A DNA stretch of 64,000 nt from an uncultured Sphaerochaeta sp. (GCF_963667405.1 NZ_OY763408.1:515757-579756); one strand, 5' to 3'. Shown: positions 27,067 through 36,360, counted from the first letter of the stretch. Numbers and translations: made by a program. Notes: generated by a model not told the origin, from the letters alone.

Positions 27067-27756
27067 ATGCTCAGCTGTGCAGCTTGTTCGAATGGGAAGG
27101 CCCCGTGCCTTCACCACGTACCGATCTTCTCTCATCTTGAACCTGGGCAGATACGGCAGGTGCAGCAACTCATCATCCAACGCCAGCTCTCGGCAGGGGA
27201 GGTGCTCTTTCGTGAAGGCGATGCCTGCCAATCCCTCTACATCGTACGCACCGGTTCGCTGAAACTGGTGCGCTATGGAAGTGATGGGAAGGAGTATCTT
27301 CTGGATACCCTCTTCCCCGGAGACTTCTATGGCAGTGACCAGCTTTTGGGTCTGGGCGAAGTTCGCGAGAACGGCATAGCAGAGCAAGATACGGGTATTT
27401 GCACCATCAATGGCGTGGATCTGAAGAACCTGATGCTGGGACAACCTGAGATTGGAGTGAAGATGATGCTGTACATGAACTCCAAACTGGAGCAGTATCG
27501 CCTCCAGCTGGAGATGCTCTCCACCAAGGATGTGGAGAAACGCATCTGCATGTACCTCAGTGAGCGCTCAAGAAAGACAGGCTCGCTCACGCTCTCCCTT
27601 TCACAGGAGGATATCGGCAACGCCATCCATCTGACCAAGGAGACGGTGAACCGAAAGCTCTCCACGCTTCAGGAGGAGGGTGTCGTGGAGGTTTCCGGAA
27701 AGAAGAAGGTCATCATCCTGGATCTTGGAATGCTCAAACAGCGTGCTTTTTTGTAG
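27067..27756 (+). CDS. Crp/Fnr-family transcription regulator with N-terminal cysteines
   Basis: 229 residues: a cyclic-nucleotide-binding-type sensor domain (~25-140; LSAGEVLFREGDACQSLYIV), a dimer helix, and a Crp-type winged helix (~155-225; SQEDIGNAIHLTKETVNRKLSTLQEEGVV). The N-terminus carries Cys4, Cys7 and Cys14 (SCAACSNGKAPC), reminiscent of the FNR [4Fe-4S] cluster ligands, so it may sense O2 or NO through iron-sulfur chemistry. The recognition helix ETVNRKL differs slightly from FNR (E-V--R) but suits a TTGAT-type site. Such a site lies 15 bp after its stop, before the RIC-flavodiiron pair, its probable target. Confidence 0.88.
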   Translation: MLSCAACSNGKAPCLHHVPIFSHLEPGQIRQVQQLIIQRQLSAGEVLFREGDACQSLYIVRTGSLKLVRYGSDGKEYLLDTLFPGDFYGSDQLLGLGEVRENGIAEQDTGICTINGVDLKNLMLGQPEIGVKMMLYMNSKLEQYRLQLEMLSTKDVEKRICMYLSERSRKTGSLTLSLSQEDIGNAIHLTKETVNRKLSTLQEEGVVEVSGKKKVIILDLGMLKQRAFL

Positions 27757-27770
27757 AAATCATCACCAAG

Positions 27771-27812
27771 TTGATTTGAATCATATTCCGCTTCGCATTT
27801 CCTTCGTACACT
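27771..27812 (+). promoter_or_regulatory. FNR-type box and class II promoter for the RIC-flavodiiron operon
   Basis: TTGAT-TTGA-ATCAT (27771-27784) differs from the FNR consensus by one base. A TACACT -10 box at 27807-27812 puts +1 near 27819, so the box is centred at -41.5, the classic activating position. Confidence 0.75.
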
Positions 27813-27846
27813 TGGGCCATACACAAGACGAACAAGGAGAAGCACG

Positions 27847-28530
27847 ATGCACAATACAACCCTTTCAGACCTGGTCAGACGCCACCCGTTGGCAACCACC
27901 TTTCTCAATGAGAAGCATATCGACTATTGCTGTGGAGGGGATGACCTGCTCTCTCATGCCATCGGGCAAGCGGGTTATGACCAGTCTTCCTTCCTCAGCG
28001 AATTGGATGAGTATCTTGCAGTGCAGGAAGCAAAGTTCAACCCGTCCATCAGCGAGAAGCTCTACGACATGTCGGTGAGTGAGCTCATCACCCACCTTGA
28101 GGCGACGCACCACCGTGATGAGCGGATGTTGATTGCAGACATCGATGCAAAGCTGGCAACCATCCTTTCGGTGCACTATACTTCCCACAAGGAGGAGTTG
28201 GTCACGGTATTCAAGCTGTTTGCCGATCTGCGCAAGGAGCTGTTGGTCCACTTCGTCCAGGAAGAGGAGGAGGTGTTCCCCCTGATGAGAGAGAAGGCAA
28301 CCGCCGATGCTTTGGCAAAGGTTGAGGCGCTGGAAGCGGATCATGAGGCTGCCGGAACCCTGATCAAGGCCTTGATCAAGGCTACCAACGATTTCACGGC
28401 CCCCAAGGACAGCTGTCCTACCTATGAAGCTGCGTATGCGCTGATGAAGCGCTTGGTTGAGGATGTATTCTTGCACATCTACAAGGAAAACAGCATCCTC
28501 TTTCCTCTCTATGAAAAAGGAGTTGCATGA
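27847..28530 (+). CDS. Iron-sulfur cluster repair di-iron protein (RIC/ScdA/YtfE family)
   Basis: Repairs Fe-S clusters damaged by NO or oxidants, using a di-iron hemerythrin-like bundle. 227 residues: an N-terminal ScdA-type domain (~1-60) with the CC motif FLNEKHIDYCCGGD, then a hemerythrin domain with ligands in THLEATHHRDE, VHYTSHKEE, LLVHFVQEEEEVFP, LEADHEAAG and FLHIYKENSILFP. The flavodiiron gene overlaps its stop by 4 nt. With an FNR-type box in front, the pair forms a nitrosative/oxidative stress operon in an anaerobe. Confidence 0.92.
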   Translation: MHNTTLSDLVRRHPLATTFLNEKHIDYCCGGDDLLSHAIGQAGYDQSSFLSELDEYLAVQEAKFNPSISEKLYDMSVSELITHLEATHHRDERMLIADIDAKLATILSVHYTSHKEELVTVFKLFADLRKELLVHFVQEEEEVFPLMREKATADALAKVEALEADHEAAGTLIKALIKATNDFTAPKDSCPTYEAAYALMKRLVEDVFLHIYKENSILFPLYEKGVA

Positions 28531-29714
28531 TGAAACGGACGGTGAAAAACAATGTGTCATGGATCGGACGGATCGACTGGGAACTGAAGACATTCCACGG
28601 GGATGACTATTCGATCAACCACGGGTCAAGCCAGAATGCCTATCTTATCGAGGAGGGGAAGACCGTTCTCATCGATACCATCTGGAAACCCTATGAGAAA
28701 GAGTTCCGTGACAACTTGGAGAAGGAGATCGACCTCTCCCAGATTGATTTCATCGTCATCAACCATGGGGAGGTGGACCACAGCGGGTCGCTTCCCTACC
28801 TGATGGAGAAGATACCCAATACCCCCATCTATTGCACGGCAAACGCCGTCAAATCCTTGGTCGGCCAGTATCATCATCCTGAGTGGAACTACCAGGTGGT
28901 GAAGACCGGTGACTCGGTGGACATCGGCAACAACAAGAAGCTGGTCTTCGTGGAAATGCGGATGCTCCACTGGCCCGACAGCATGGCAACCTACCTCACC
29001 GGTGACAACATCCTCTTCTCCAATGATGCCTTCGGCCAGCACTACGGTGTTGAGGAGCTCTTCAACGACAAGGCTGACCAGTGCCTGCTTGCCGAGGAGG
29101 CAATGAAGTACTATGCGAACATCCTTACTCCCTTCTCTCCCTTGGTGAAGCGGAAGATTGAGGAGATCGTGAAACTCAATCTCCCCATCGACATCATCGC
29201 TCCCAGCCATGGGGCCATCTGGCGTGACAATCCCCTGCAGATCGTGGAGAAATATGCCGCTTGGTCGGATGCCTACCAAGAGGACCAGATCACCATCATC
29301 TACGACACCATGTGGGATGCAACCAAAAAGCTGGCCCATGAGCTTGCAAGTCGGATCCAGGCACTCAGTCCCGATACGGTGGTGAAGGTATTCAACATCA
29401 GCCAGACGGACAAGAATGACATCATGACCCAGGTCTTCAAGTCCAGGGCAATCGCCTTGGGATCTCCGACGGTGGGCAAATCCATTCTCTCTTCGGTAGG
29501 TGGTTGGCTCCACTTCCTGTCAGAACTGCAGTTCAGGAACAAGAAAGCGGCTGTGTTCGGCAGCTACGGCTGGAGTGGGGAAGGCAACACCGTATTGCGT
29601 GAGGAGCTCACCAAGGCTGGTTTCTCAGTGGTGGAGAGCGAGGTAAAGATCAACTGGACCCCAACGGAGGAGCACCTTGAGCAGATGCAGACTCTTGCCC
29701 AGGCCCTCGTGTAA
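28527..29714 (+). CDS. A-type flavodiiron protein (FprA-like O2/NO reductase)
   Basis: Reduces O2 to water or NO to N2O in the cytoplasm. 395 residues: a beta-lactamase-like di-iron domain (~1-250) with ligands NHGEVDHSG (H-x-E-x-D-H), MLHWPDS, and SNDAFGQHYG, then a flavodoxin domain (~255-395; IIYDTMWDATKKLAHELA). No C-terminal rubredoxin fusion, so electrons come from a separate rubredoxin or coenzyme. The start overlaps the RIC gene (ATGATGA), so translation is coupled. The 3' end overlaps the convergent glycosylase gene by 65 bp. Confidence 0.94.
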   Translation: MMKRTVKNNVSWIGRIDWELKTFHGDDYSINHGSSQNAYLIEEGKTVLIDTIWKPYEKEFRDNLEKEIDLSQIDFIVINHGEVDHSGSLPYLMEKIPNTPIYCTANAVKSLVGQYHHPEWNYQVVKTGDSVDIGNNKKLVFVEMRMLHWPDSMATYLTGDNILFSNDAFGQHYGVEELFNDKADQCLLAEEAMKYYANILTPFSPLVKRKIEEIVKLNLPIDIIAPSHGAIWRDNPLQIVEKYAAWSDAYQEDQITIIYDTMWDATKKLAHELASRIQALSPDTVVKVFNISQTDKNDIMTQVFKSRAIALGSPTVGKSILSSVGGWLHFLSELQFRNKKAAVFGSYGWSGEGNTVLREELTKAGFSVVESEVKINWTPTEEHLEQMQTLAQALV

Positions 29715-30297
29715 AGCCTAGGTCCAGATAGCGGTACAGATACCTGCTGGCGATCGAACAATAGGGACTCCAGAGAGCTCCCCTCTGTTTGATCGCCTCC
29801 TCTTTGTCCGTACCATACACTGAGAAGAACGCTTGCCTCAGCGCCCCATCCTCATAGGGGAGGATGTCAGCTCGGCCTAGCACAAAGATCAGGTACATTT
29901 TTGCCGTCCAGGCTCCTATACCCTTGTGCATGGTTAGCCTTTTCATGCATTCACTATCGCTGAGTGCGCCAAGCTGGGAGAGGGCCTCTTCGTGTGTACA
30001 GAGGTAGGAGGCAAGGTCCAGTAGTGTCCTTGCCTTTCGTCCGGACAGGCCGCACCTGCGCAGTCCCTGCTCGTCTGTGCCTGCCAACCTTTGCGGGGTA
30101 AGCTCCTCCGTGAGCAGCGTGCGTACACGCTTTGCGATGGTATCGGCAGCTTTTGCTGAGAGCATCTGGCCGATGACCGCTTCCACCAAGAAGGCAAACC
30201 CATCTGTTTCTAGGTAATGGGTGAGCGGACCGACTGCTTCCATGACGGTTGCTAGGAGTGGGTCTGCAGTTCTCAGATAGGCTGTTTCCTGTTCCAT
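29650..30297 (-). CDS. HhH-GPD DNA glycosylase (AlkA-like, 3-methyladenine)
   Basis: A base-excision repair enzyme removing alkylated purines. 215 residues with the helix-hairpin-helix and catalytic Asp of the family: HKGIGAWTAKMYLIFVLGRADILPYEDGALRQAF near residues 125-160. No Cys4 Fe-S loop is present at the end, which excludes EndoIII/MutY. The C-terminal ~20 residues extend into the convergent flavodiiron gene, so the tails overlap by 65 bp on opposite strands. A TATGCT box lies 9 nt before the ATG. Confidence 0.88.
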   Translation of the reverse strand: MEQETAYLRTADPLLATVMEAVGPLTHYLETDGFAFLVEAVIGQMLSAKAADTIAKRVRTLLTEELTPQRLAGTDEQGLRRCGLSGRKARTLLDLASYLCTHEEALSQLGALSDSECMKRLTMHKGIGAWTAKMYLIFVLGRADILPYEDGALRQAFFSVYGTDKEEAIKQRGALWSPYCSIASRYLYRYLDLGFTRGPGQESASAQGAPPLGSS

Positions 30298-30385
30298 ATG
30301 CTCCCAAGCATAGGCCCTACAGGCCTCTCTTTCAATGGTATATTGCCTTTCCCCTGTACAGAAAGTGTGGTACAGTCAGCTTGAA

Positions 30386-31345
30386 ATGCATATGGATGCC
30401 ACTTCTCACCAAGCCCTCAATTATGAAACGCTGCTCAGATGTCTCGGTGGATCGGAGGCAAAAGCCGTGGAAGCTTTTGCAAAGGCAGAGATTCAGCAAC
30501 TTGCGCAGGAACCACTTTCGTTGCATATCGAGGCCTATGCACAGCTGCTTGGTCTCGATGCTGATCTCATCAGCCGTGCCTACTGGCAGTGTCGTCCCTT
30601 GTTTGAGGAGATGGATGAGAAGACCATCATTCTTGGGTGGGATAGTCCGGCATGGCCGAAGATGGTGGATAGTTTTGCCTACCGCCCCCGATTTCTCTAT
30701 GTACAAGGAAGAGTGCAACTGCTCAGTGAGCCTTCGGTTTCAGTCATCGGCACCCGCTCTCCTTCGCTGGAAGGCAAGAAACTTGCCCTGCAGACATCCC
30801 AGGCGCTCTCCAAGGCTGGATTCATCGTAACCAGCGGGCTTGCCTTGGGTATCGATGGGGTTGCCCACAAGGCTGCCCTGGCCACAGGATCCCCAACGAT
30901 TGCAGTCATCGGGACACCTCTCTCCACTGCGTATCCTCCCGAGCATGCGGACCTGCAAGCTGAGATTGCAAGGACCGGAGTCGTAGTGACCCGCTTTGCA
31001 CCCTCGACCACCACCCAGAAGTGGCACTTTCTCTTGCGCAACCGGCTGATGAGCGCCCTTTCGGTCGCTTCCATCGTGGTTGAGGACCGTGATGGGGGAG
31101 GGGCGGTGCGGCAAGCCTCGTTTGCCTTGGAACAGAAGAAGTATCTCTTTCTCTACCAGAGCAGTGTGGACAACCACGCTTTTCTCTGGCCGAGACAATT
31201 TGCCAACCAAAGCCGGGTATTCACCATCAAGAAACCGGAAGATCTTCCCCGGGTTTTGACCCAGGCGATGAAAGATCGGCTTTCTCTGGGAAAGAAGGTC
31301 GAAAAGCCGGTGCAACTGGACCTCTTCTCCGCTCCCTCTCCTTGA
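30386..31345 (+). CDS. dprA: DNA-processing protein A (DprA/Smf family)
   Basis: Loads RecA on incoming single-stranded DNA in transformation and is widespread in non-competent species. 319 residues with the Rossmann-like DprA core: SVIGTRSPSLEGKKLA, GFIVTSGLALGIDGVAHKAAL, TIAVIGTPLSTAYPPEH, and LLRNRLMSALSVASIVVE. An N-terminal helical part is retained; the C-terminal winged helix is missing or very short. The start is uncertain: ATG 30386 lies 9 nt after a TACAGT box and has no ribosome-binding site; an earlier in-frame start exists at 30335. Its stop overlaps the -35 box of alaS. Confidence 0.87.
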   Translation: MHMDATSHQALNYETLLRCLGGSEAKAVEAFAKAEIQQLAQEPLSLHIEAYAQLLGLDADLISRAYWQCRPLFEEMDEKTIILGWDSPAWPKMVDSFAYRPRFLYVQGRVQLLSEPSVSVIGTRSPSLEGKKLALQTSQALSKAGFIVTSGLALGIDGVAHKAALATGSPTIAVIGTPLSTAYPPEHADLQAEIARTGVVVTRFAPSTTTQKWHFLLRNRLMSALSVASIVVEDRDGGGAVRQASFALEQKKYLFLYQSSVDNHAFLWPRQFANQSRVFTIKKPEDLPRVLTQAMKDRLSLGKKVEKPVQLDLFSAPSP

Positions 31346-31371
31346 CATGAAATCGAGTAGGGGACTACTAT
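31342..31371 (+). promoter_or_regulatory. alaS promoter (leaderless type)
   Basis: A perfect TTGACA (31342-31347) that includes the dprA stop codon, an 18-bp spacer, and TACTAT (31366-31371). ATG is 8 nt after the -10 box, so the 5' leader is 0-2 nt. Confidence 0.75.
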
Positions 31372-31379
31372 CGGGTATT

Positions 31380-33176
31380 ATGAAAAAACAGCTCACCGCC
31401 AACGAATTACGGCAAAAATTCATTGACTTCTTTGTTTCCAAGGATCACGTGCAGATCAGTGGGGCTTCCCTGATCCCGGAGAATGACCCGACCGTACTTT
31501 TCACCACTGCCGGCATGCACCCTTTGGTGCCGTATATCCTTGGCAGTGACCACCCATCCGGCAAGCGCCTGACCGACTACCAGAAGTGTATCCGCACCGG
31601 AGACATTGAGGCGGTGGGCGATCCGCACCATCTCACCTTTTTTGAGATGCTCGGCAACTGGTCCTTGGGCGACTACTTCAAGAAAGAGGCGATCGCCTAC
31701 AGCTTTGAATTCCTCACCGAAGTGCTCGGACTGGACATCAGCCAGCTTTCCGTGACGGTTTTTGCAGGTGACGACCTGGTACCGCGTGATGAGGAAGCAG
31801 CCTCGGCATGGGAGAGCTACGGCATCCCGCGCGAGCGCATCTATTTCCTCCCCCGTGAGGACAACTGGTGGGGCCCTGCCGGGGAGACCGGTCCCTGTGG
31901 TCCGGACAGTGAGATGTTCATCGATACCGGGCGCCCCTCCTGCGGTCCTGATTGCCGACCGGGATGCAAATGCGGCAAGTATTTTGAGATCTGGAACGAT
32001 GTGTTCATGGGCTACAAGAAAAATGCCGATGGAACGTACTCGGAAATGGATCGCAAGTGTGTCGACACCGGCATGGGCATCGAACGCACCATCGCCATCT
32101 TGCAGGGCAAGAAGTCGGTGTACGAGACAGAGGTCTTCACCTCCATCATTGCCGGGATCGAACGCCTCTCCTCCAAAGAGTACGGCAAGGATGAGGAGAT
32201 TGATATCTCCATCCGTATCCTCGCCGACCATGTACGGACCAGCGTGTTCATTCTGGGTGACCAGAGAGGCGTAGCTCCCTCCAATGTCGGACAGGGATAC
32301 ATCCTGCGCCGCCTGATCAGGCGTGCGGTTCGCCACGGTCATAAGCTTGGCATCGAGGGTTCGTTCCTGGGTGAGCTCGCCCTGGTGGTGCTCGACCTGT
32401 ACGGGAAACCCTACCCGGAGCTTCTGGAAAACAAGGAGTTCATCCTCAAGGAGCTGGCCCAGGAAGAGGCGAAGTTCAGCGAAACCCTTGCAAAGGGTGA
32501 GCGTGAGTTCGAGAAGATGCTTCCCAACCTCCTGAAGGGCAACAGCAGGCAGATCAGCGGCAGGACCGCTTTCAAGCTGTATGATACCTATGGCTATCCC
32601 ATCGAGTTGACCCGCGAGCTTGCCGGTGAGCATGGCTTTACCGTGGATGAGCAGGGATTCAAGGAAGCGTTTGAGAAGCACCAGGAGATCAGCCGCAGTG
32701 GGGCTGAGCAGCAGTTCAAGGGCGGCCTTGCCGATCACAGCGAGAAGACGACCGCACTGCATACCGCAACCCATATGCTGCACAAGGCGCTTCGCACCGT
32801 TCTGGGTGAGCATGTCGGCCAGAAGGGTTCGAACATCACGGTCGACCGCCTTCGCTTTGACTTCACCCACCCTTCGCCGATGAGCGCTGAGGAGATCCAG
32901 AAGGTTGAGGACATGGTCAACGAGCAGATTGCGCGCAATCTTGAGGTGACGTGCGAAACCATGACCCTTGAAGAGGCCAGGGAGCAGGGTGCGATAGCCT
33001 TCTTTGACAGCAAGTACGGAGAGCAGGTCAAGGTGTACTCGGTCGGCGACTACTCCAAGGAAGTCTGTGGGGGACCCCATGTGCAGAATACCTCTGAGAT
33101 GGGTCATTTCAAGATTCTCAAGGAGCAATCCTCCTCTGCCGGGGTAAGGCGCATCAAGGCCATCCTGGAGAAATAA
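31380..33176 (+). CDS. alaS: Alanyl-tRNA synthetase, short form
   Basis: Charges tRNA-Ala (EC 6.1.1.7). 598 residues hold the class II catalytic domain (motif 2 region HHLTFFEMLGNWSLGDYFK), the tRNA-recognition helices, and the editing domain with HTATHMLH and the distal CGGPHV. The ~250-residue C-terminal C-Ala/DHHA1 domain of typical AlaRS is absent, as in other spirochaetes such as Borrelia (known trait, from memory). The start is ATG 31380, which fits family starts; there is no ribosome-binding site, and a promoter places +1 almost at the ATG. Confidence 0.96.
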   Translation: MKKQLTANELRQKFIDFFVSKDHVQISGASLIPENDPTVLFTTAGMHPLVPYILGSDHPSGKRLTDYQKCIRTGDIEAVGDPHHLTFFEMLGNWSLGDYFKKEAIAYSFEFLTEVLGLDISQLSVTVFAGDDLVPRDEEAASAWESYGIPRERIYFLPREDNWWGPAGETGPCGPDSEMFIDTGRPSCGPDCRPGCKCGKYFEIWNDVFMGYKKNADGTYSEMDRKCVDTGMGIERTIAILQGKKSVYETEVFTSIIAGIERLSSKEYGKDEEIDISIRILADHVRTSVFILGDQRGVAPSNVGQGYILRRLIRRAVRHGHKLGIEGSFLGELALVVLDLYGKPYPELLENKEFILKELAQEEAKFSETLAKGEREFEKMLPNLLKGNSRQISGRTAFKLYDTYGYPIELTRELAGEHGFTVDEQGFKEAFEKHQEISRSGAEQQFKGGLADHSEKTTALHTATHMLHKALRTVLGEHVGQKGSNITVDRLRFDFTHPSPMSAEEIQKVEDMVNEQIARNLEVTCETMTLEEAREQGAIAFFDSKYGEQVKVYSVGDYSKEVCGGPHVQNTSEMGHFKILKEQSSSAGVRRIKAILEK

Positions 33177-33196
33177 GGGCAACCTGCACTCTATAC

Positions 33197-33237
33197 AGGC
33201 TGTTTCAGAGGCGATGCCTTGTGAAACAGCCTTTTTT
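33197..33237 (+). terminator. Terminator after alaS
   Basis: AGGCTGTTTCA and TGAAACAGCCT form a perfect 11-bp stem around a 14-nt loop, followed by six T. Confidence 0.92.
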
Positions 33238-33250
33238 ATCTGGAGGGACA

Positions 33251-34027
33251 ATGCAGAGGCACTGCACCTATTCGGTAAGCGAAGTGGCGGCCACGGTAGG
33301 GGTTCATCCCAATACCGTGCGTCTGTATGAAGAGCTGTCGTTCATCTCCAAGCCGAAACGGAAATCGAATGGGTATCGGGTGTATACCGACCTGCACGTG
33401 GGCCAACTGAAATTTGCACGCCTTGCCTTGCGGGCGGAGATACTGCAGCACGGGCTGAGGAAGCAGGCGCTTGCTTGCATCAAGTTATCCGCAACAAAAC
33501 AGTTTGAAGAGGCAATTGAAGCAAGCCTACGCTATGAAAAGCTAATCGAGAGTGAATTGTCCCGCGCCCGTGCAGCCATCCCTGCTGTGCAATCCCTTCT
33601 GGAAAGGGATGGGAACCCTGATGATCGTGTACTTACCCGAAAAGCAACAGCCACGTACTTGGGAGTCACCATCGATACCCTCCGCAATTGGGAACTCAAT
33701 GGCCTGCTCAAAGTCTAGAGAAAGAAGAATGGGTATCGCCTCTACGATGGGGAGGATCTCAAACGCCTGACCATCATCCGTACGCTTCGCAGTGCCAACT
33801 ACTCCTTGATGGCAATCCTGAGGTTGCTCAACCACTTGGAAGCGCAGTCCTGCGATTCCCTTGAGGAGGTGCTCAACACTCCCTCAGGAGCAGAAGACAT
33901 CATCTCTGTTTGCGACCGATTGCTGGTTTCCTTGGAGGCGACCAAGACGGATATCCAGCAGATGCGTTCCCTGCTCTCCGTTTTGCAAACTATTTCTGAA
34001 CCCTCCACAGAAACACCAGAGTTGTGA
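33251..34027 (+). pseudogene. Tandem-MerR transcription regulator interrupted by an in-frame TAG
   Basis: A 259-codon frame with a single amber codon at 33716-33718. Part one (155 aa) has a MerR HTH (TYSVSEVAATVGVHPNTVRLYEE) and a helical linker, then a second MerR HTH (ATATYLGVTIDTLRNWELNGLLKV). The TAG falls inside that second domain, and the same frame continues straight on with its wing RKKNGYRLYDGEDLKRL and a C-terminal helical part ending at 34027. GGAGG precedes ATG 33251. A CAG-to-TAG change is a simple explanation. The MFS exporter 43 bp downstream is the probable target. Read-through cannot be excluded. Confidence 0.88.
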
Positions 34028-34070
34028 TGCCGAGTATGCTTGGTGCATATTCACGTTTGGAGGTCCTTTC

Positions 34071-35306
34071 ATGCAAGGTTGGAAACTGAAAACCTTTGTG
34101 TTTCTGGTGAGCCAGGGAGTAACGCTTCTCGGCTCTTCGATTGTGCAATTTGCGTTGGTCTGGTACATAACCATGGAGAGTTCCTCAGGGTTTTGGGTTG
34201 CCTCTCTCAGCCTGTGTGCCTTTCTTCCCCAGTTCGCCATATCCTTGTTTTCGGGAGTATGGGCGGATCGGTACAACCGCAAGCTCCTGATCATCGCAAG
34301 CGATGCTTTCATTGCAGCGGCAACGCTGGGTCTTGCCTTGCTGCTGCCGCTTCTGAAAACCAATGCTTCCATCTTTCCTGCTTTGTTGCTTGTCTCTGTG
34401 ATTCGCTCATTCGGCACCGGGGTGCAAGTGCCTGCTGTCTCTGCCATGATACCGCAGCTGGTCGATGCATCCCATCTGATGCGATTCAATGCCTTGAATG
34501 CAACGCTCCAGTCAGCGGTCCAGTTTGCATCCCCCTTCATCGCAGGCTTCTTTCTCTCCTTCCTCTCCCTCAGAAGCACCTTGTTTCTGGATGTAGGGAC
34601 TGCAGTGGTGGGGATCAGCTTGCTTGCCATCTTGGCAGTCCCCAAGCTGTCCTCGATGCAAGCAGAGGAACAATCTTCCCTGCTGCGTGATATTGCCGAG
34701 GGCTTGGTCTATGCACGCAAGCAAAGGTGGGTGGCCCGAATGCTCTCATCCTATGCTCTTTTCATATTCCTGACCGTTCCGGCAGGCTTTCTTGCCACGT
34801 TGTTTGTGACTCGCACGTACCAGCAGAGTTATCTGTACATGACCATGGTGGAAGTGGTCGGATTTCTTGGCATGAGCCTGGGAGGCCTGCTCATGTCACT
34901 CAAAACCATGGGAAAGAACGGGGTGAAGACGCTTCTGGCTGGCATGACTGCGTTTGGGCTTCTGGCCATCGGCATGGGCGTGATCGACAGCTTTGTTGTC
35001 TATCTCTCCCTCATGCTGCTCTACGGAATTGCCCTGACGATGGTCCAGACTTCCACGATAACCCTCCTGCAACAACACACCCCTGCTGAAGTGCAGGGGC
35101 GTGTATTCGGTTTCTTGCAGATGATGTTCAGCGGGGCGTTGCCTTTGGGCATGCTCACCTTCGGACCGCTTGCCGACCGCATGTCAATGCGATTGCTGAT
35201 GGCCTCAAGCGGCGTGTTGCTGCTGGTGTTGGCCCTTGTGCTGCGCTTCGATCGGGTGTTCACCCAACCTCAGGAGGCTACTCCTCGTCCTCCTCATCAA
35301 CCATGA
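34071..35306 (+). CDS. MFS transporter, drug-efflux type
   Basis: A 411-residue inner-membrane protein with about 12 hydrophobic helices, related to macrolide/multidrug exporters of the MefA/enterobactin-exporter-like group. The A-motif-like loop GVWADRYNRKLL lies between helices 2 and 3 and is repeated as FGPLADRMSMRLL in the second half, showing the internal duplication. GGAGGT stands before ATG 34071. It follows the broken MerR gene and may now be unregulated. The 3' end overlaps rlmN by 29 bp on the opposite strand. Confidence 0.87.
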   Translation: MQGWKLKTFVFLVSQGVTLLGSSIVQFALVWYITMESSSGFWVASLSLCAFLPQFAISLFSGVWADRYNRKLLIIASDAFIAAATLGLALLLPLLKTNASIFPALLLVSVIRSFGTGVQVPAVSAMIPQLVDASHLMRFNALNATLQSAVQFASPFIAGFFLSFLSLRSTLFLDVGTAVVGISLLAILAVPKLSSMQAEEQSSLLRDIAEGLVYARKQRWVARMLSSYALFIFLTVPAGFLATLFVTRTYQQSYLYMTMVEVVGFLGMSLGGLLMSLKTMGKNGVKTLLAGMTAFGLLAIGMGVIDSFVVYLSLMLLYGIALTMVQTSTITLLQQHTPAEVQGRVFGFLQMMFSGALPLGMLTFGPLADRMSMRLLMASSGVLLLVLALVLRFDRVFTQPQEATPRPPHQP

Positions 35307-36360
35307 GCTCGTACTCCAAGCCCTTGTTGAGCGGGACGGCCAGCTGGCCGCAGGCTCCGTTTATCTCCTGGCCGCGGGAACGGCGACGGGTGTAGTTGAC
35401 GTGCAGGCGATCGAGCAGGAGGGTGAAGTGGTCAATCTCCTCCTCGGTCGGACTCTGGTAGGGTAGCTCCTCGGCAGGGTTCCAGGGGATGAGATTGACG
35501 ATGACATCCATGTCCTTGACGTAGGTGGAGAGTTTCTTCGCGCTGAACTCGTCGGTGTTGACACCGCCGAGCATGCAGTACTCGATGGTAAAGCGCTTTC
35601 CCCCAACCCTCTGGTAGTGGATGAGGGCTTTCTTCAGCTCCATGATGTCCCACTTCTGGTTCACCGGCATGATGCGGTCGCGTGTTCGGTTGTCTGCCGT
35701 CACCAGGGAGACGGCAAGCTTCACCGGCAGCTTCTGCTCGGCGAGCTTAAGGATGCCGGGCACCACACCGCAGGTTGAGATGGTGATGCGCCGGAGGCTG
35801 ATGTTGTACGCATCCTTGTCATGGAAATAGCGGATGGAGCGGGTTACCGCTGCAATGTTTGCAAGCGGCTCTCCCATTCCCATATAGACGATGTGCGTGA
35901 TGGGCTGGTCGCTCACCCCGAGCAGATGGACATACTGCTCGATGATCTCTTCTGCACTGAGGTTGCGCAGCAGCCCCATCGTCCCGGTCCTGCAGAAGGT
36001 GCAGCCCATGGCACAGCCTACCTGGCTGGAAAGGCAGGCGGTATGGCGCCCTTTCTTGTCGATGAGCAGCACGCACTCCACGATTTTTCCGTCATGCAGG
36101 CGTATGCCCATCTTGGTGGCACCGCTCTCGTCGCTTTCGCTGGTTTCGATGGTGGAGGATGAGGCCGAGCTCATCAGGCCCGAAAGCCGTTCGCGTTCAC
36201 TCTTGGGCAGGTTGGTCATCTCCTCGAAGGAGGTGACCCCTTTTGTGAGCCACTGGTATATCTGCTTTCCGTAAAAGCTCTTGGGGAGCGAGAGTACTTC
36301 TGTCAGGGTGGGGGCATCAAGCCCATAAAGGGAGAGGGGTATGTTCTTTTGGTTTTCCAT
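35278..36360 (-). CDS. rlmN: 23S rRNA (adenine-2503-C2)-methyltransferase, radical SAM
   Basis: Methylates A2503 of 23S rRNA and A37 of some tRNAs. 360 residues. The radical SAM cluster motif is CAMGCTFC, the SAM region is YMGMGEPLAN, and the C-terminal methyl-carrying Cys is in EINGACGQL. ATG 36360 is chosen by family start; the frame runs further upstream into the OPT gene. A TATACT box (36367-36372) ends exactly 6 nt before the ATG and there is no ribosome-binding site, so a leaderless transcript is likely in addition to read-through from the OPT gene 13 nt upstream. Confidence 0.94.
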   Translation of the reverse strand: MENQKNIPLSLYGLDAPTLTEVLSLPKSFYGKQIYQWLTKGVTSFEEMTNLPKSERERLSGLMSSASSSTIETSESDESGATKMGIRLHDGKIVECVLLIDKKGRHTACLSSQVGCAMGCTFCRTGTMGLLRNLSAEEIIEQYVHLLGVSDQPITHIVYMGMGEPLANIAAVTRSIRYFHDKDAYNISLRRITISTCGVVPGILKLAEQKLPVKLAVSLVTADNRTRDRIMPVNQKWDIMELKKALIHYQRVGGKRFTIEYCMLGGVNTDEFSAKKLSTYVKDMDVIVNLIPWNPAEELPYQSPTEEEIDHFTLLLDRLHVNYTRRRSRGQEINGACGQLAVPLNKGLEYELMVDEEDEE

